Made by a program: the position numbers and the translations under genes
DNA from: Clostridia bacterium
Lineage (GTDB): Bacteria; Bacillota; DULZ01
Direction: 5' to 3'
NCBI GenBank assembly: GCA_012840125.1
Contig: DULZ01000042.1
Span: 1-49,170, forward strand
Length of the DNA stretch: 49,170 bases
In this document: positions 15,013 to 23,832 of the stretch, piece after piece
How positions within the stretch are numbered: the first letter of the stretch is position 1
Layout of the letters: each line of letters opens with the position of its first letter
Notes under the pieces: model-generated
Databases searched by the model: none
Seen by the model: only the letters and a program-made list of their open reading frames with translations
Told to the model about the DNA's origin: nothing

Positions 15013-15192
15013 ATGGCGGGAGAGACCTTTTCAGGCACCGAAGAAGCAACCCGGTTACGACGGCAGTGGCCGGGGAAACTTTCAGGTAAAAGGACCGTCT
15101 ATGGACACACCTCTGGAGAGTTTTTGGCCGGTGGCCAAAACACCAACGGGGAAGCCTTTGCAGGTAATCTCTCAGGTAGAAGGACAGAGGGA
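15013..15192 (+). ncRNA. Tandem glycine riboswitch
   Basis: Two gcvT-type aptamers in series. Aptamer 1 (about 15015-15099) has GGGAGAG, CACCGAAG, and TCAGGTAAAAGGAC; its P1 is GGCGG / CCGTC. Aptamer 2 (about 15110-15190) has GGAGAG, ACACCAACGGGGAA, and CTCTCAGGTAGAAGGACAG; its P1 is CCTCT (15110-15114) with AGAGG (15186-15190). The short linker (15100-15109) is typical of the cooperative tandem form. Glycine binding is expected to switch on the downstream cleavage operon. Confidence 0.95.
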
Positions 15193-15300
15193 AATGGCAG
15201 CGCCGGGATGCCGTTTTCATTCTGCCTTTTTGTATTTTGGCCAAATTGCGAGGAGAGGGCGGTGAATTCATAAAATTAGGTAGTTGAGGGCAGAATGAAA
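15189..15300 (+). promoter_or_regulatory. Expression platform of the glycine riboswitch
   Basis: A hairpin can form from 15190-15199 and 15209-15218 (GAAATGGCA with TGCCGTTTTC); it shares bases with P1 of aptamer 2, so the two exclude one another. A T-run (15227-15231) follows after ATTCTGCC. In addition TTTCATTCTGCC (15215-15226) is perfectly complementary to GGCAGAATGAAA (15289-15300), 12 bp, just before the gcvT ribosome-binding site. These alternatives fit a ligand-controlled ON switch. Confidence 0.6.
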
Positions 15301-15324
15301 GAAGCAATCTAGGAGGTGTAGTCT

Positions 15325-16425
15325 GTGTCTGGGTTAAAGAGAACACCATTATATGATGCACATGTGGCTTTGGGAGCTAAAATGGTCGAATTCGGCGGGT
15401 GGGAAATGCCTGTCCAGTACAGCGGGATCGTCAATGAACATCATGCCGTAAGGCAAAGAGCGGGTCTTTTTGACGTGAGCCACATGGGAGAATTTGTGTT
15501 GAAAGGGCCGGACGCTTTCCAAGCGGTCCAAAAACTGTTCACGGCTGACTTCTCCCAGCAGGCCGTAGGGCAATGCATGTATACCATCATGTGCTATCCC
15601 CATGGCGGTGCCGTGGACGATTTAATCGTGTACAAGACCGGCGAGGATGAGTACATGCTGGTGGTTAATGCGGGCAATATTGAGAAGGATTATGCCTGGA
15701 TGCAAGAACATATGGTAGGTTTGCAAGTGGAATTCAAGGACATTTCCGGTGAGACCGCCGAGGTGGCGCTGCAGGGACCGAAAGCATTGGAAATCCTGCA
15801 GCAGTTGACTGATGCACCGGTGGGAGACCTGAAGCCTTACTGGTTCTTACGGGGTAAGGTGGCGGGCAAGGATTGCTTGATATCCCGGACGGGTTATACC
15901 GGGGAGGACGGTTTTGAGATTTATACCAGCCCGGCTGACATTCGCACCGTGTGGGACAGCATTTTAGAGACCGGCAAAGGGATCGTGGAACCGGCTGGTC
16001 TCGGTGCGAGGGATTCTTTACGTTTTGAAGCGAAAATGCCTTTGTACGGCCATGAACTCAGTGAAGACATCACGCCGCTGGAAGCCATGCTGGGTCGTTT
16101 TGTAGCTTTAGATAAACAAGAAGACTTTATCGGCAAGGAAGCGCTGCGGAAACAAAAAGAAGAAGGAATACCCAGAAAAATCAGAGGCTTGGAGATGGTG
16201 GGCCGCGGCATTGCCCGGGCCGGGTACCCGGTGAAAAAAGACGGTACGGTCATTGGGTATATCACCTCAGGCATGCCGGCGCCGACCGTCGGGAAAAACC
16301 TGGGGATGGCCTTAATTAAGAGCGAGTTTGCCGAGATCGGCACGGAAGTGGATGTGGAAATCCGGGGTAAAGACGTGAAAGCAATGATTATAAAAACACC
16401 ATTTCTTCAGAAGGGGGCTAAATAA
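15325..16425 (+). CDS. gcvT: Glycine cleavage system T protein (aminomethyltransferase)
   Basis: GcvT takes the aminomethyl group from lipoylated GcvH, releases ammonia and makes 5,10-methylene-tetrahydrofolate. The 366-residue sequence has family motifs FGGWEMPVQY, GLFDVSHMGE, SRTGYTGEDGFEIY, and GLGARDSLRFEA (folate-binding region), plus the GYITSGMPAPT region in the C-terminal barrel. GTG 15325 lies behind AGGAGGTG. It is the first gene of gcvT-gcvH-gcvPA-gcvPB, all within a few bases of one another and under the glycine riboswitch. Confidence 0.97.
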   Translation: MSGLKRTPLYDAHVALGAKMVEFGGWEMPVQYSGIVNEHHAVRQRAGLFDVSHMGEFVLKGPDAFQAVQKLFTADFSQQAVGQCMYTIMCYPHGGAVDDLIVYKTGEDEYMLVVNAGNIEKDYAWMQEHMVGLQVEFKDISGETAEVALQGPKALEILQQLTDAPVGDLKPYWFLRGKVAGKDCLISRTGYTGEDGFEIYTSPADIRTVWDSILETGKGIVEPAGLGARDSLRFEAKMPLYGHELSEDITPLEAMLGRFVALDKQEDFIGKEALRKQKEEGIPRKIRGLEMVGRGIARAGYPVKKDGTVIGYITSGMPAPTVGKNLGMALIKSEFAEIGTEVDVEIRGKDVKAMIIKTPFLQKGAK

Positions 16426-16809
16426 ATGAGTTTTCCAAGTGAATTAAAGTATTCCAAAGAACACGAGTGGGTCAGAGTGGACGGTAACAAAGCCGTCATC
16501 GGTATTACTTCCCATGCTGCTGAAGCTTTAGGAGATGTTGTTTTCGTGGAGCTGCCGGAAGTTGGGGATCATTTCGGAGCGGGCGACGCCTTCGGCTCCG
16601 TGGAGTCCGTGAAGGCCGTTTCCGACGTCTTTAGCCCTGTCTCCGGCACCGTAGTGGCGGTCAACGAAGCCTTGCTGGACTCCCCCGAACTGGTGAACAG
16701 CGATCCCTACGGGGAAGGCTGGATGGTGGAATTTGAAATGGACGATCCGTCGCAAGTGGATGACCTGCTGTCCGCCAGCGATTACGAGGCCTTTCTTAAG
16801 GAGGAATAA
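16426..16809 (+). CDS. gcvH: Glycine cleavage system H protein
   Basis: GcvH is the small lipoyl carrier that shuttles the aminomethyl group between the P, T and L proteins. The 127-residue sequence shows KEHEWVRV at the N-terminus and the lipoylation motif [11 protein letters not shown], with Lys63 as the lipoyl site, then [11 protein letters not shown] and [10 protein letters not shown]. The ATG follows directly on the gcvT stop codon. Length matches the family. No lipoate ligase or dihydrolipoamide dehydrogenase (L protein) gene is in this window. Confidence 0.97.
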   Translation: MSFPSELKYSKEHEWVRVDGNKAVIGITSHAAEALGDVVFVELPEVGDHFGAGDAFGSVESVKAVSDVFSPVSGTVVAVNEALLDSPELVNSDPYGEGWMVEFEMDDPSQVDDLLSASDYEAFLKEE

Positions 16810-16812
16810 TCA

Positions 16813-18159
16813 GTGAATTATGTCCCGCATCGGAAAGAAGAACAGCAAGAGATGCTTGCCGCAGTAGGCAAGCAGTCCATCGATGAGCTGTATCAAGATA
16901 TTCCGGCTGAAGTACGGCTGCAAAGGGACCTCCATGTAGCCGGCGGGCTGTCCGAGATTGAGCTGAGACGCTTACTGGGAGGGCTGGCCAAGAAAAACCG
17001 CAACCTGGAGGAGTACGTGAGTTTTCTCGGGGCCGGCGCCTACGAGCACTATATCCCCGCTTTGGTGGACCAGCTGCTCCTGCGCTCCGAGTTCTATACG
17101 GCTTATACGCCCTACCAGCCGGAAATCAGTCAAGGTACCCTGCAAAACATCTACGAATACCAGACCATGATCTGCGAGCTCACCGGCATGGATGTTTCCA
17201 ATGCTTCCATGTACGACGGGGCCAGCGCCCTGGCGGAAGCGGTGGTCATGGCTTGTGAACAAACCAGGCGGAAAGAATTCGTCATTGCCGCCGCTGTGCA
17301 TCCCGAATACCGGGAGACGGTGACCACTTACACCAAAACCCGGGGCTTAACCGGGGTTTCCTTAGGCTATAAAGACGGGGTGACCTGTGCGGGCGAAGCC
17401 GCCGGGTTGGTAACTGACAAGACGGCAGCCCTGGTGGTGCAGTACCCGAACTTCTTCGGCAACGTGGAAGACCTCAAGAGACTTGCCGAGGTGGCCCATG
17501 CCAAAGGGGCCCTGTTAGTGGTAGCGGTAGTGGATCCCGTGTCCCTGGGTATCCTGGAGGCTCCCGGTGTACTGGGCGCCGATATCGTAGTGGGCGAAGG
17601 CCAGAGCTTTGGTAACCATATCAGCTTTGGCGGGCCTCATATCGGCTTTTTTGCCGCCAAGGAAAAATACGTGCGGCGGATGCCCGGCCGGATCGTCGGT
17701 GTCACGGTGGATAACCGGGGTCAGCGGGCGTTCGTGTTGACCCTGCAGGCCCGCGAGCAGCATATCAGGAGGGAAAAAGCTACTTCCAACATCTGCTCCA
17801 ACCAAGCCTTAAACGCCCTGGCGGTGAACATGGCGCTGACTGCCCTGGGCAAGGAGGGCCTGCGGGATATGGCTTACCAGTGCCTGCAAAAGGCCCATTA
17901 CGCTTTCAAGCAGCTGACGGCCATTCCGGGGGTGGAACCCATGTTCCCGGGCAAACCTTTCTTTAAAGAATTTGTACTTAAGCTGCCCAAAGACCCGGAA
18001 CAAGTGAACGAGGCCCTTTTGGCACACAAGATCATCGGCGGCCTGCCCTTAAAGGGGTTCTATCCTGAACTGGCCGGCGGGCTGTTGGTCTGTGTCACGG
18101 AGCTGCGGACCAAGGAAGAAATTGACTGCTTCGCAGAAAAGTTGGGGGGACTGATGTAA
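16813..18159 (+). CDS. gcvPA: Glycine dehydrogenase (decarboxylating) subunit 1
   Basis: GcvPA is the N-terminal half of the PLP-dependent glycine decarboxylase (P protein), which is split in two in Firmicutes. The 448-residue sequence begins with NYVPHR and carries [35 protein letters not shown], and [11 protein letters not shown], all typical of the family. The GTG start at 16813 uses an AAGGAGG inside the last codons of gcvH. It is required for GcvPB activity as a heterodimer partner. Confidence 0.96.
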   Translation: MNYVPHRKEEQQEMLAAVGKQSIDELYQDIPAEVRLQRDLHVAGGLSEIELRRLLGGLAKKNRNLEEYVSFLGAGAYEHYIPALVDQLLLRSEFYTAYTPYQPEISQGTLQNIYEYQTMICELTGMDVSNASMYDGASALAEAVVMACEQTRRKEFVIAAAVHPEYRETVTTYTKTRGLTGVSLGYKDGVTCAGEAAGLVTDKTAALVVQYPNFFGNVEDLKRLAEVAHAKGALLVVAVVDPVSLGILEAPGVLGADIVVGEGQSFGNHISFGGPHIGFFAAKEKYVRRMPGRIVGVTVDNRGQRAFVLTLQAREQHIRREKATSNICSNQALNALAVNMALTALGKEGLRDMAYQCLQKAHYAFKQLTAIPGVEPMFPGKPFFKEFVLKLPKDPEQVNEALLAHKIIGGLPLKGFYPELAGGLLVCVTELRTKEEIDCFAEKLGGLM

Positions 18160-18160
18160 C

Positions 18161-19621
18161 ATGCCAGAGAAATTGATTTTTGAAAAGAGCGTCCCCGGCA
18201 GGCGGGCGGCCTTTTTCCCGGAGCTGGATGTCCCCGCCGTTGATGTGGATAGTCTAATTCCCAAGGAAATGCAGCGCCAAGAACCGGCCAAACTGCCGGA
18301 AGTCAGTGAAAACGAAGTGGTGCGTCATTTCACCCGCCTGTCCCAGATGAATTTCGGCGTGGATACGGGGTTTTATCCTCTGGGTTCTTGCACCATGAAA
18401 TACAATCCCAAGATCAATGAAGAAACGGCGCGACTGGCAGGTTTTGCCCGCCTGCATCCTTACCAGCCGGAAAGTATGGTGCAGGGAGCTTTGCAGCTGA
18501 TGTACGAAACCATCGTCGACTTGTCGGAAATCGCCGGGATGGCTTTCGGCACCCTGCAGCCGGCGGCCGGCGCCCACGGCGAACTGGTAGGTATGATGAT
18601 CATTAAAGCCTACCATGAAAGCCGCGGCGATGCCAAGCGCACGAAAGTCATTATCCCGGATTCCGCTCACGGTACGAACCCGGCGACGGCGGCTCTCTGC
18701 GGCTTTAAGACGGTGGAAGTGAAATCCCTGCCCAACGGCGAGGTGGATGTGGAGGCCCTGCGCCAACTGGTGGACGAAGAGACCGCCGGGCTCATGCTGA
18801 CCAATCCGAATACGGTGGGTATCTTTGAAACCAAAATCCAAGAGATTGCCAAGATCATCCACGATGCCGGGGGACTCCTGTACTATGACGGTGCCAACAT
18901 GAACGCCATTATGGGCTATGTCCGTCCCGGGGATATGGGGTTTGACGTGGTGCATTTCAACCTCCATAAGACCTTTTCCACCCCCCATGGCGGCGGCGGC
19001 CCCGGCGCCGGTTATGTGGGAGTCAAAGAGCACCTGGTGCCCTTCCTGCCTAAACCGGTGGTGCAGTACGACAGCGCCGGGGACCGGTATTACCTGGATT
19101 ACGATCGTCCCCAGTCCATCGGCCGGGTGAAAGCTTTCTACGGCAACTTCGGCGTGGTGGTTAAAGCTTATACCTACCTGCGGGCCATGGGCGGGGCAGG
19201 TCTGAAGCATGCCAGCGCCAGCGCGGTGCTGAATGCCAACTACTTGTTCCGTCAATTGAAGGAGCATTATTACGCACCTTTTGACCGTACCTGCATGCAT
19301 GAATTTATCATCACGCCCAAGAACCTTAAAGATACCGGTGTCCGTACCTTGGACATCGCCAAGCGGCTCTTGGACTACGGCTATCACCCGCCCACGGTTT
19401 ATTTCCCGTTGATTGTGGAAGAAGCCTTGATGATTGAGCCGACGGAGACGGAGACGAAGGAAACCCTGGACGGTTTCGCCCAGGTGATGATTGGCATTGC
19501 CAAGGAAGCCAGGGAGAATCCGGAAGCCTTGAAGGAAGCTCCCACCAAGACCCTGGTGGGCCGCTTGGACGAGGTACTGGCCGCTCGGCAGCCCAATTTG
19601 CGTTACAAGGAAAGCGAATAA
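18161..19621 (+). CDS. gcvPB: Glycine dehydrogenase (decarboxylating) subunit 2
   Basis: GcvPB is the PLP-binding half of the P protein; it decarboxylates glycine and loads the aminomethyl group onto GcvH lipoate. The 486-residue sequence has [31 protein letters not shown], and the Schiff-base motif [18 protein letters not shown] with Lys270. It starts one base after gcvPA behind GGGGGGA and is followed by a strong hairpin that ends the operon. Confidence 0.96.
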   Translation: MPEKLIFEKSVPGRRAAFFPELDVPAVDVDSLIPKEMQRQEPAKLPEVSENEVVRHFTRLSQMNFGVDTGFYPLGSCTMKYNPKINEETARLAGFARLHPYQPESMVQGALQLMYETIVDLSEIAGMAFGTLQPAAGAHGELVGMMIIKAYHESRGDAKRTKVIIPDSAHGTNPATAALCGFKTVEVKSLPNGEVDVEALRQLVDEETAGLMLTNPNTVGIFETKIQEIAKIIHDAGGLLYYDGANMNAIMGYVRPGDMGFDVVHFNLHKTFSTPHGGGGPGAGYVGVKEHLVPFLPKPVVQYDSAGDRYYLDYDRPQSIGRVKAFYGNFGVVVKAYTYLRAMGGAGLKHASASAVLNANYLFRQLKEHYYAPFDRTCMHEFIITPKNLKDTGVRTLDIAKRLLDYGYHPPTVYFPLIVEEALMIEPTETETKETLDGFAQVMIGIAKEARENPEALKEAPTKTLVGRLDEVLAARQPNLRYKESE

Positions 19622-19627
19622 AATTTT

Positions 19628-19660
19628 GACGCGGGAGGACCGTCCTCCCGCGTCTTCCAT
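19628..19660. terminator. Terminator of the glycine-cleavage operon
   Basis: Perfect 12-bp stem GACGCGGGAGGA / TCCTCCCGCGTC (19628-19639 with 19643-19654) with a 3-base loop. Only a weak T-stretch follows on the plus strand (TTCCATTAT). Confidence 0.85.
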
Positions 19661-19722
19661 TATCTAGCGGTGTATTGCCGGGACTCTTGGGGCATTCCTA
19701 ATAACAGAAAGGAGGGATGCCT

Positions 19723-19902
19723 ATGGAGCTGCGCGTACCGACCGGCAAACCCATCAGCCGGGTGAAATGTGTGGTGGATACCTGCCGCTTTAACGAGGCC
19801 GGCAAGTATTGTGTCGCCAGCGGGATCGAAATCCAAGCGCCTAATGCTAAGAATTCCCAGGAAACCGATTGCGCCACTTTTACCCCGGTGGGTGGTGATT
19901 AA
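19723..19902 (+). CDS. DUF1540 family small cysteine protein
   Basis: A 59-residue protein with the DUF1540 cysteine pattern: VKCVVDTCRFNEAGKYCVAS, then an Ile-rich strand and ETDCATF at the end. Four spaced cysteines suggest a small metal-binding or structural fold; no function is established for the family, which is common in spore-forming Firmicutes. ATG 19723 is preferred over ATG 19717 because AAAGGAGG (19708-19715) is too near the latter. It stands alone with its own terminator. Confidence 0.85.
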   Translation: MELRVPTGKPISRVKCVVDTCRFNEAGKYCVASGIEIQAPNAKNSQETDCATFTPVGGD

Positions 19903-19908
19903 AAGAGC

Positions 19909-19955
19909 AACCGGCCTCGATGGTTCTGTCGCCGAGAACATCGGGCCGGTTTTTG
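19909..19955 (+). terminator. Terminator after the DUF1540 gene
   Basis: Long hairpin AACCGGCC-CGATG-TTCT with AGAA-CATCG-GGCCGGTT (19909-19951, two single-base bulges), then TTTTT. Confidence 0.85.
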
Positions 19956-20045
19956 TCTTTCCCGTTACCTCCGGATTCCAGCAGGGATTCGCTTTTCTCT
20001 GGGCGAATTGTTTTTAGAACTGCTTAAACCTGGGAGTAGGGAGCC

Positions 20046-20501
20046 ATGGAGCGACATTGGGCTAAAAAAGCCTGCTGGCAAAAATGGATCAAGGAAGAAC
20101 AAGCCAGTCTTTATACCCTGGCCTTTTTCTTTGCCAGGGATGATGAGACCGCCTTGCAGCTTACCAGGGAGGCCGTCACCTTAGCTTATCAAGCTGAGCC
20201 CGGATGGTCCAAGGCGGTATTTTTAAGGGCGGTAGCTGACCAGATGTGCCGGCTGCAGGGGAAATATTCCCCCCCGGAACAAGATGAAGCCGGGGAACTG
20301 GCGCAAGTGACGCGGGTTCTGTTACATATGGAGGGAGAACTGAGACTGCTCGTGTTGTTTTACTGTGTGCTGCAGTTTGACCGCCGGTCCCTGGCGGAGA
20401 AATTGGGATGGCCCCCTGCCAGGCTGGATGCCAAGCTCAATGAAGCTTTGGCAGTGGTGAACCGGAGTTTCCTGCGGCAAAAGCTGCTGGTTACCCAGTA
20501 A
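20046..20501 (+). CDS. Divergent sigma-70-like (region 2/region 4) protein
   Basis: A 151-residue protein laid out like a small ECF sigma factor: a helical N-terminal half (SLYTLAFFFARDDETALQLTREAVTLAYQ, positions about 20-50, resembling region 2) and a C-terminal helix-turn-helix (LLVLFYCVLQFDRRSLAEKLGWPPARLDAKLNEAL in outline, resembling region 4). The usual ECF region 2 aromatic motifs are weak, so whether it recognises a promoter is uncertain. ATG 20046 follows GGGAG. No anti-sigma gene is next to it. It may be a degenerate or specialised regulator. Confidence 0.55.
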   Translation: MERHWAKKACWQKWIKEEQASLYTLAFFFARDDETALQLTREAVTLAYQAEPGWSKAVFLRAVADQMCRLQGKYSPPEQDEAGELAQVTRVLLHMEGELRLLVLFYCVLQFDRRSLAEKLGWPPARLDAKLNEALAVVNRSFLRQKLLVTQ

Positions 20502-20503
20502 TC

Positions 20504-20806
20504 CTAGTCTGCGTCATTTTCACCTTTTCCATCATGCCGTGGGTTGGCCGTGACCACCATAATGGCTTTGGTCAGGGCGGCATAAACATCGGCACGATAC
20601 TGGATTTCCAACGTGTTGAGCTTGGTATAAATCTCACCTTGTTCCCGTGCTACGTAACGGGGGGGCAGCAAGTTTAAGGCAATGGCGACAATGTCATGCT
20701 GGCAGATTTCGCAGTGACATGCTTCCGGGTACTTCGCCAATACGTTGGGCAGGAAGCTCCACACCACGTCCTCCATGTAGTTTTTTACAAAACATTTTCT
20801 GGCCAA
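20504..20806 (-). CDS. ComFB-family protein
   Basis: A 100-residue protein matching ComFB (late competence development): KNYMEDVVWSFLPNVLAKYPEACHCEICQHDIVAIALNLLPPRYV in outline, with the cysteines in CHCEICQHD. In Bacillus subtilis comFB lies in the comF operon; some cyanobacterial relatives have been reported to bind cyclic dinucleotides, which is not something I can show here. TTG 20806 with AAAGGAG upstream is the probable start. It ends convergently with the sigma-like gene, only two bases apart, and is not near other competence genes. Confidence 0.85.
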   Translation of the reverse strand: MARKCFVKNYMEDVVWSFLPNVLAKYPEACHCEICQHDIVAIALNLLPPRYVAREQGEIYTKLNTLEIQYRADVYAALTKAIMVVTANPRHDGKGENDAD

Positions 20807-20890
20807 GGCGTCGCATCTCCTTTGCAGGCGTTTTCAGTGGAATTATTTTCGCTGCAAAACTGTTAAATCCTGCTGGGCGATGTTGTGCCA

Positions 20891-20919
20891 TTTACCTCTA
20901 ATGGGAAAAATGATACAAT
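20891..20919 (+). promoter_or_regulatory. Sigma-A-type promoter, membrane protein gene
   Basis: TTTACC (20891-20896), a 17-base spacer, and TACAAT (20914-20919), 35 bases before GTG 20954. It may also feed ispE. Confidence 0.6.
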
Positions 20920-20953
20920 TACTTAAGAAATTAGTCTAATAGGAAGTGATGAG

Positions 20954-21358
20954 GTGCGCTTTATCGGTCGAGCCGGAATCGTAGCTGTTTTTTTGCTCTT
21001 ATCATTGCTTTATCTGGACTGGGTGAGGGAATGGGAACTGCAAGGCGCTAGCGGGATCGGGCAGTACGTGCTGGCCAACGTCTTCATGGTGGTGGGCACA
21101 TTCCTGCTGGAGGTACCGCGGATCTTGTCTTCTCGCGGGAGAATTTCCTTGGACTGGTTTACCCTGGCGATATTTGTACTGCCGGGTGCGTTCTTTATCC
21201 TCAATCCCTTCTGGGCCGGGTGGGGCATTCAGGTTTCCGAAAAGCTGGCCGCCCATTTAGGAGAACTGCGCTTGTTAGGGAGTTTCATGGTGGGGCTGGG
21301 TATCGGTAAGAGCCTGGTCTTTACCACACTGGAATATTTCAGCTATCGCTCCTGGTAA
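20954..21358 (+). CDS. Uncharacterised four-helix membrane protein
   Basis: A 134-residue protein with about four hydrophobic segments (IVAVFLLLSLLYLDW, VLANVFMVVGTFLL, WFTLAIFVLPGAFFIL, LGSFMVGLGIGKSLVF) and no motif I recognise. GTG 20954 is preceded by AGGAAGTGAT. It lies 102 bases before ispE on the same strand and is probably the first gene of that unit. Function unknown. Confidence 0.7.
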   Translation: MRFIGRAGIVAVFLLLSLLYLDWVREWELQGASGIGQYVLANVFMVVGTFLLEVPRILSSRGRISLDWFTLAIFVLPGAFFILNPFWAGWGIQVSEKLAAHLGELRLLGSFMVGLGIGKSLVFTTLEYFSYRSW

Positions 21359-21460
21359 CGTATCAGGGGCTTTTCTTAGTACGGCAGGATTTTTTGCTTG
21401 GCTGTGGAATATTTTGGCAAGTGCGTTGTGGATTGTTCGTCACGGGGAGGAATAACACCG

Positions 21461-22312
21461 TTGAGTGGTCTGAAGTTACCGGCTTGCGGTAAAATAAACT
21501 TGTCACTGGATGTGCTGGCACGCCGGGCCGACGGCTATCACGAGCTGTCTTCCGTGATGCAGTCCATCGGGCTGGCGGATGAATTGTGTTTCCAGCTCAA
21601 CCTGGCGGGGGACGTTAATTTTGAATGCACCGATCCCGGCCTGGCCCATGGGGAAAACCTGGTGGTGAAGGCAGCCCGCTTGCTGAAGGAGCGTTTTGGA
21701 GTGGACCGGGGCGTGGATATTCACCTAAGGAAAAAGCTGCCGGTGGCGGCGGGTCTCGGAGGAGGTTCCAGTGACGCGGCGGTGACGCTGAAAGCCCTTA
21801 ATCATTTGTGGGGCCTTGGCCTGTCCATTTCCCACCTGGTTTCCCTGGGCCGGGAACTGGGGGCCGATGTCCCCTTTTGCCTCCTGGGAGGTACCGCCCT
21901 GGCCCAGGGCATTGGGGAGACGATTACCATTCTTCCGCCGGTGCCCAGGTTGTGGCTGGTACTGGTGAAACCGGCAGTAGGATTAAGGGCGGGACAAGTT
22001 TATCGCCGCTGGGACGAATTACAGTACCGGACCAACCGGTATACACCCGGGGTTTTAAAGGCCATCGATCAAGGAGACCGGGAACAAGTGCTGCAGGCGG
22101 TGGGCAATGATTTGGAAAGAGTGGTGCGGTCCCTGGTACCGGAGGTGGAGGAGATCCTCCGGAAGCTGGTGGAAGCAGGCGCCGCCAAAGCCATGGTCAG
22201 CGGCAGCGGCCCCACGGTCTTAGGCTTTGTGGAAACCCGGGAACAGGCAGCGGCACTGTGCCGGAAATTGAGCAACGCATATCCTGAGGTTTATTTTACA
22301 CATACCATATAG
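21461..22312 (+). CDS. ispE: 4-diphosphocytidyl-2-C-methyl-D-erythritol kinase
   Basis: IspE phosphorylates CDP-methylerythritol in the non-mevalonate isoprenoid pathway. The 283-residue sequence is a GHMP kinase: KINLSLDV near residue 11, the ATP loop PVAAGLGGGSSDAA at 94-107, GADVPFCLLGGTA with Asp136, and a C-terminal SGSGPTVLGF. The frame extends upstream, but TTG 21461 behind GGGGAGG gives the normal family length. It opens the conserved origin-proximal gene block and runs closely into gntR (15 bases). Confidence 0.96.
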   Translation: MSGLKLPACGKINLSLDVLARRADGYHELSSVMQSIGLADELCFQLNLAGDVNFECTDPGLAHGENLVVKAARLLKERFGVDRGVDIHLRKKLPVAAGLGGGSSDAAVTLKALNHLWGLGLSISHLVSLGRELGADVPFCLLGGTALAQGIGETITILPPVPRLWLVLVKPAVGLRAGQVYRRWDELQYRTNRYTPGVLKAIDQGDREQVLQAVGNDLERVVRSLVPEVEEILRKLVEAGAAKAMVSGSGPTVLGFVETREQAAALCRKLSNAYPEVYFTHTI

Positions 22313-22327
22313 AAAAGGAGGGGTCCC

Positions 22328-23026
22328 ATGGGTAAAAGGCTGTTGCCCATCCGGCTGGATACGTACAAGCCTTTACGGGAAATCGTTTTTGAAACCATGC
22401 GTGAAGCGATTATCAGGGGTGATCTGGCGCCCGGTGAGCGGCTCATGGAAGTGCAGCTGGCCGAAGAAATGGGCGTATCCCGTACACCGGTACGCGAAGC
22501 CATCCGGAAATTGGAACTGGAAGGATTTGTGGCCATGGTTCCCCGTAAAGGGGCTTATGTGGCTGATTACACCATTAAAGATATTACGGATGTATTTGAA
22601 ATCCGGGCGGCGCTGGAATCCCTGGCGGCCGGACTAGCTTGTGAAAGAATTACGGAACGGGAATTGGATGAACTGCAGGTATTGGTGGTTAAAGTTGGGG
22701 AAAATATTAAAGAGAATGATATTGACGGCATCATCCAAATAGACACGGAGTTCCACGACCGGATTTACCGGGCCAGCCGGAACAGCCGCCTGGAGCAGAT
22801 GATTTCCAACTTGCGGGAGCAGATCCAGCGGTTCCGGGCTACTTCCTTGTCTTCGCCCGGTCGACTGAAGGATACCCTCGAAGAGCACAAGAGTATTGTG
22901 GATGCCATTGCCATGCGCGATGTGGCTTTAGCCCAGAAGCTGGCCAGGGAGCATGTGGAGAACGCAGAGGATATTTTCTTGGATGCTTTGAGCAAACAGC
23001 AAGGCAAGACAAAAATTAAAGAATAG
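22328..23026 (+). CDS. GntR-family regulator, FadR (FCD) subfamily
   Basis: A 232-residue regulator with a winged helix at about 15-75 (MREAIIRGDLAPGERL, GVSRTPVREAIRKLELEGFV, PRKGAYV) and an FCD helical domain (FEIRAALESLAAGLA, DTEFHDRIY, EEHKSIVDAI, REHVENA). The His and Asp residues in those last motifs are the usual metal/ligand-binding set of FadR-type FCD domains. Ligand unknown. ATG 22328 follows AAAGGAGG. The gene lies between ispE and a nucleotidyltransferase gene in a tight row, so it may regulate that gene. Confidence 0.93.
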   Translation: MGKRLLPIRLDTYKPLREIVFETMREAIIRGDLAPGERLMEVQLAEEMGVSRTPVREAIRKLELEGFVAMVPRKGAYVADYTIKDITDVFEIRAALESLAAGLACERITERELDELQVLVVKVGENIKENDIDGIIQIDTEFHDRIYRASRNSRLEQMISNLREQIQRFRATSLSSPGRLKDTLEEHKSIVDAIAMRDVALAQKLAREHVENAEDIFLDALSKQQGKTKIKE

Positions 23027-23043
23027 TCCAGAGGTGAGGCCAG

Positions 23044-23793
23044 TTGCCTTTTGATGCGATTGTACTTGCAGGCAGTTCCGGTTCCGGGGATCTGCACCCT
23101 AATCGCGCGTTAATTCCCATTGGGGAAAAGTTGATGGTCCAGTACGTAGTCCACGCCTTGAAAGAAGCCCCGTCGGTGAACAGGATCGTGGTAGTGGGGC
23201 CGGTGAAGGAATTGGAAGCTATCTTTGCCGGCTGCCCGGGGGTTTTGCTGGCGGAGCAGGGAGATACCCAGGTCACCACCTTGTTGAACGGCGTCAAAGT
23301 ACTCCGTCCCAAGGATGAGGATAAAATCATTGTTGCCACCAGTGACATCCCCTTGTTAAGCAGCGAAGCGGTGGAAGATTTCTTGCGGCAGTGCGCGGAG
23401 AAGGAAGGGGACGTGTTTTATCCCATTGTCCCCAAGGAAGTCAATGAAAAAAGGTACCCCGGGATCAAGAGAACTTATGTTCACTTGCGGGACGGGGTCT
23501 TTACCGGCGGCAACCTGTTCTTGATCAGGGCCGGGGTCATTGAACCCTGTGCCGCCAAGGCCGAAGAACTGGTGCGCCTGCGAAAAAGCCCGCTGGCTTT
23601 GAGCTGCCAAATCGGACCGTTGTTCATTATAAAGTACTTATTGCATCGCTTATCCTTGCGGGAAACGGAGGTTAAGTTTTCCAAGCTTTTAGGGATTAAG
23701 GGCTACGGCATTATTTCCCAGTACCCGGAAGTGGGTATTGATGTAGATAAACCCAGCGACTTAGAGCTGGTAAGGCGCATTTTGGCAGGTTAG
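23044..23793 (+). CDS. MobA-like nucleotidyltransferase, atypical
   Basis: A 249-residue protein with a GT-A/MobA-like NTP-transferase fold: FDAIVLAGSSG at the start, then KLMVQYVVHAL, NRIVVVGP, and IIVATSDIPLLSSEAV, which carries the Asp that usually binds metal. The usual nucleotide-binding loop (LAGGxGxR...K) is replaced by LAGSSGSGDLHPNRALIPIG, so its substrate is uncertain. The C-terminal GIDVDKPSDLELVRRIL is shared with MobA/IspD relatives. TTG 23044 has AGAGGTGAG. It directly follows gntR and ends in a terminator. Confidence 0.75.
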   Translation: MPFDAIVLAGSSGSGDLHPNRALIPIGEKLMVQYVVHALKEAPSVNRIVVVGPVKELEAIFAGCPGVLLAEQGDTQVTTLLNGVKVLRPKDEDKIIVATSDIPLLSSEAVEDFLRQCAEKEGDVFYPIVPKEVNEKRYPGIKRTYVHLRDGVFTGGNLFLIRAGVIEPCAAKAEELVRLRKSPLALSCQIGPLFIIKYLLHRLSLRETEVKFSKLLGIKGYGIISQYPEVGIDVDKPSDLELVRRILAG

Positions 23794-23821
23794 GCCCTCA
23801 AGCGGAGGAGGGCCTTTTTTT
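23793..23821 (+). terminator. Terminator after the nucleotidyltransferase gene
   Basis: Stem GGCCCTC / GAGGGCC (23793-23799 with 23807-23813) with TTTTTTTT after it. Confidence 0.9.
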
Positions 23822-23832
23822 TGGGCGGGTCG

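Noticed and set aside
15252-15271. A tiny frame (GTG-AAT-TCA-TAA, after GGAGAGGGC) in the gcvT leader as a leader peptide
   Set aside because: Only three codons and no support beyond the ribosome-binding-like bases; riboswitch control explains the region.
18254-19660. A long minus-strand open frame opposite gcvPB
   Set aside because: It is a shadow of a well-supported enzyme gene; the translation has no motif and the codons follow the opposite strand.
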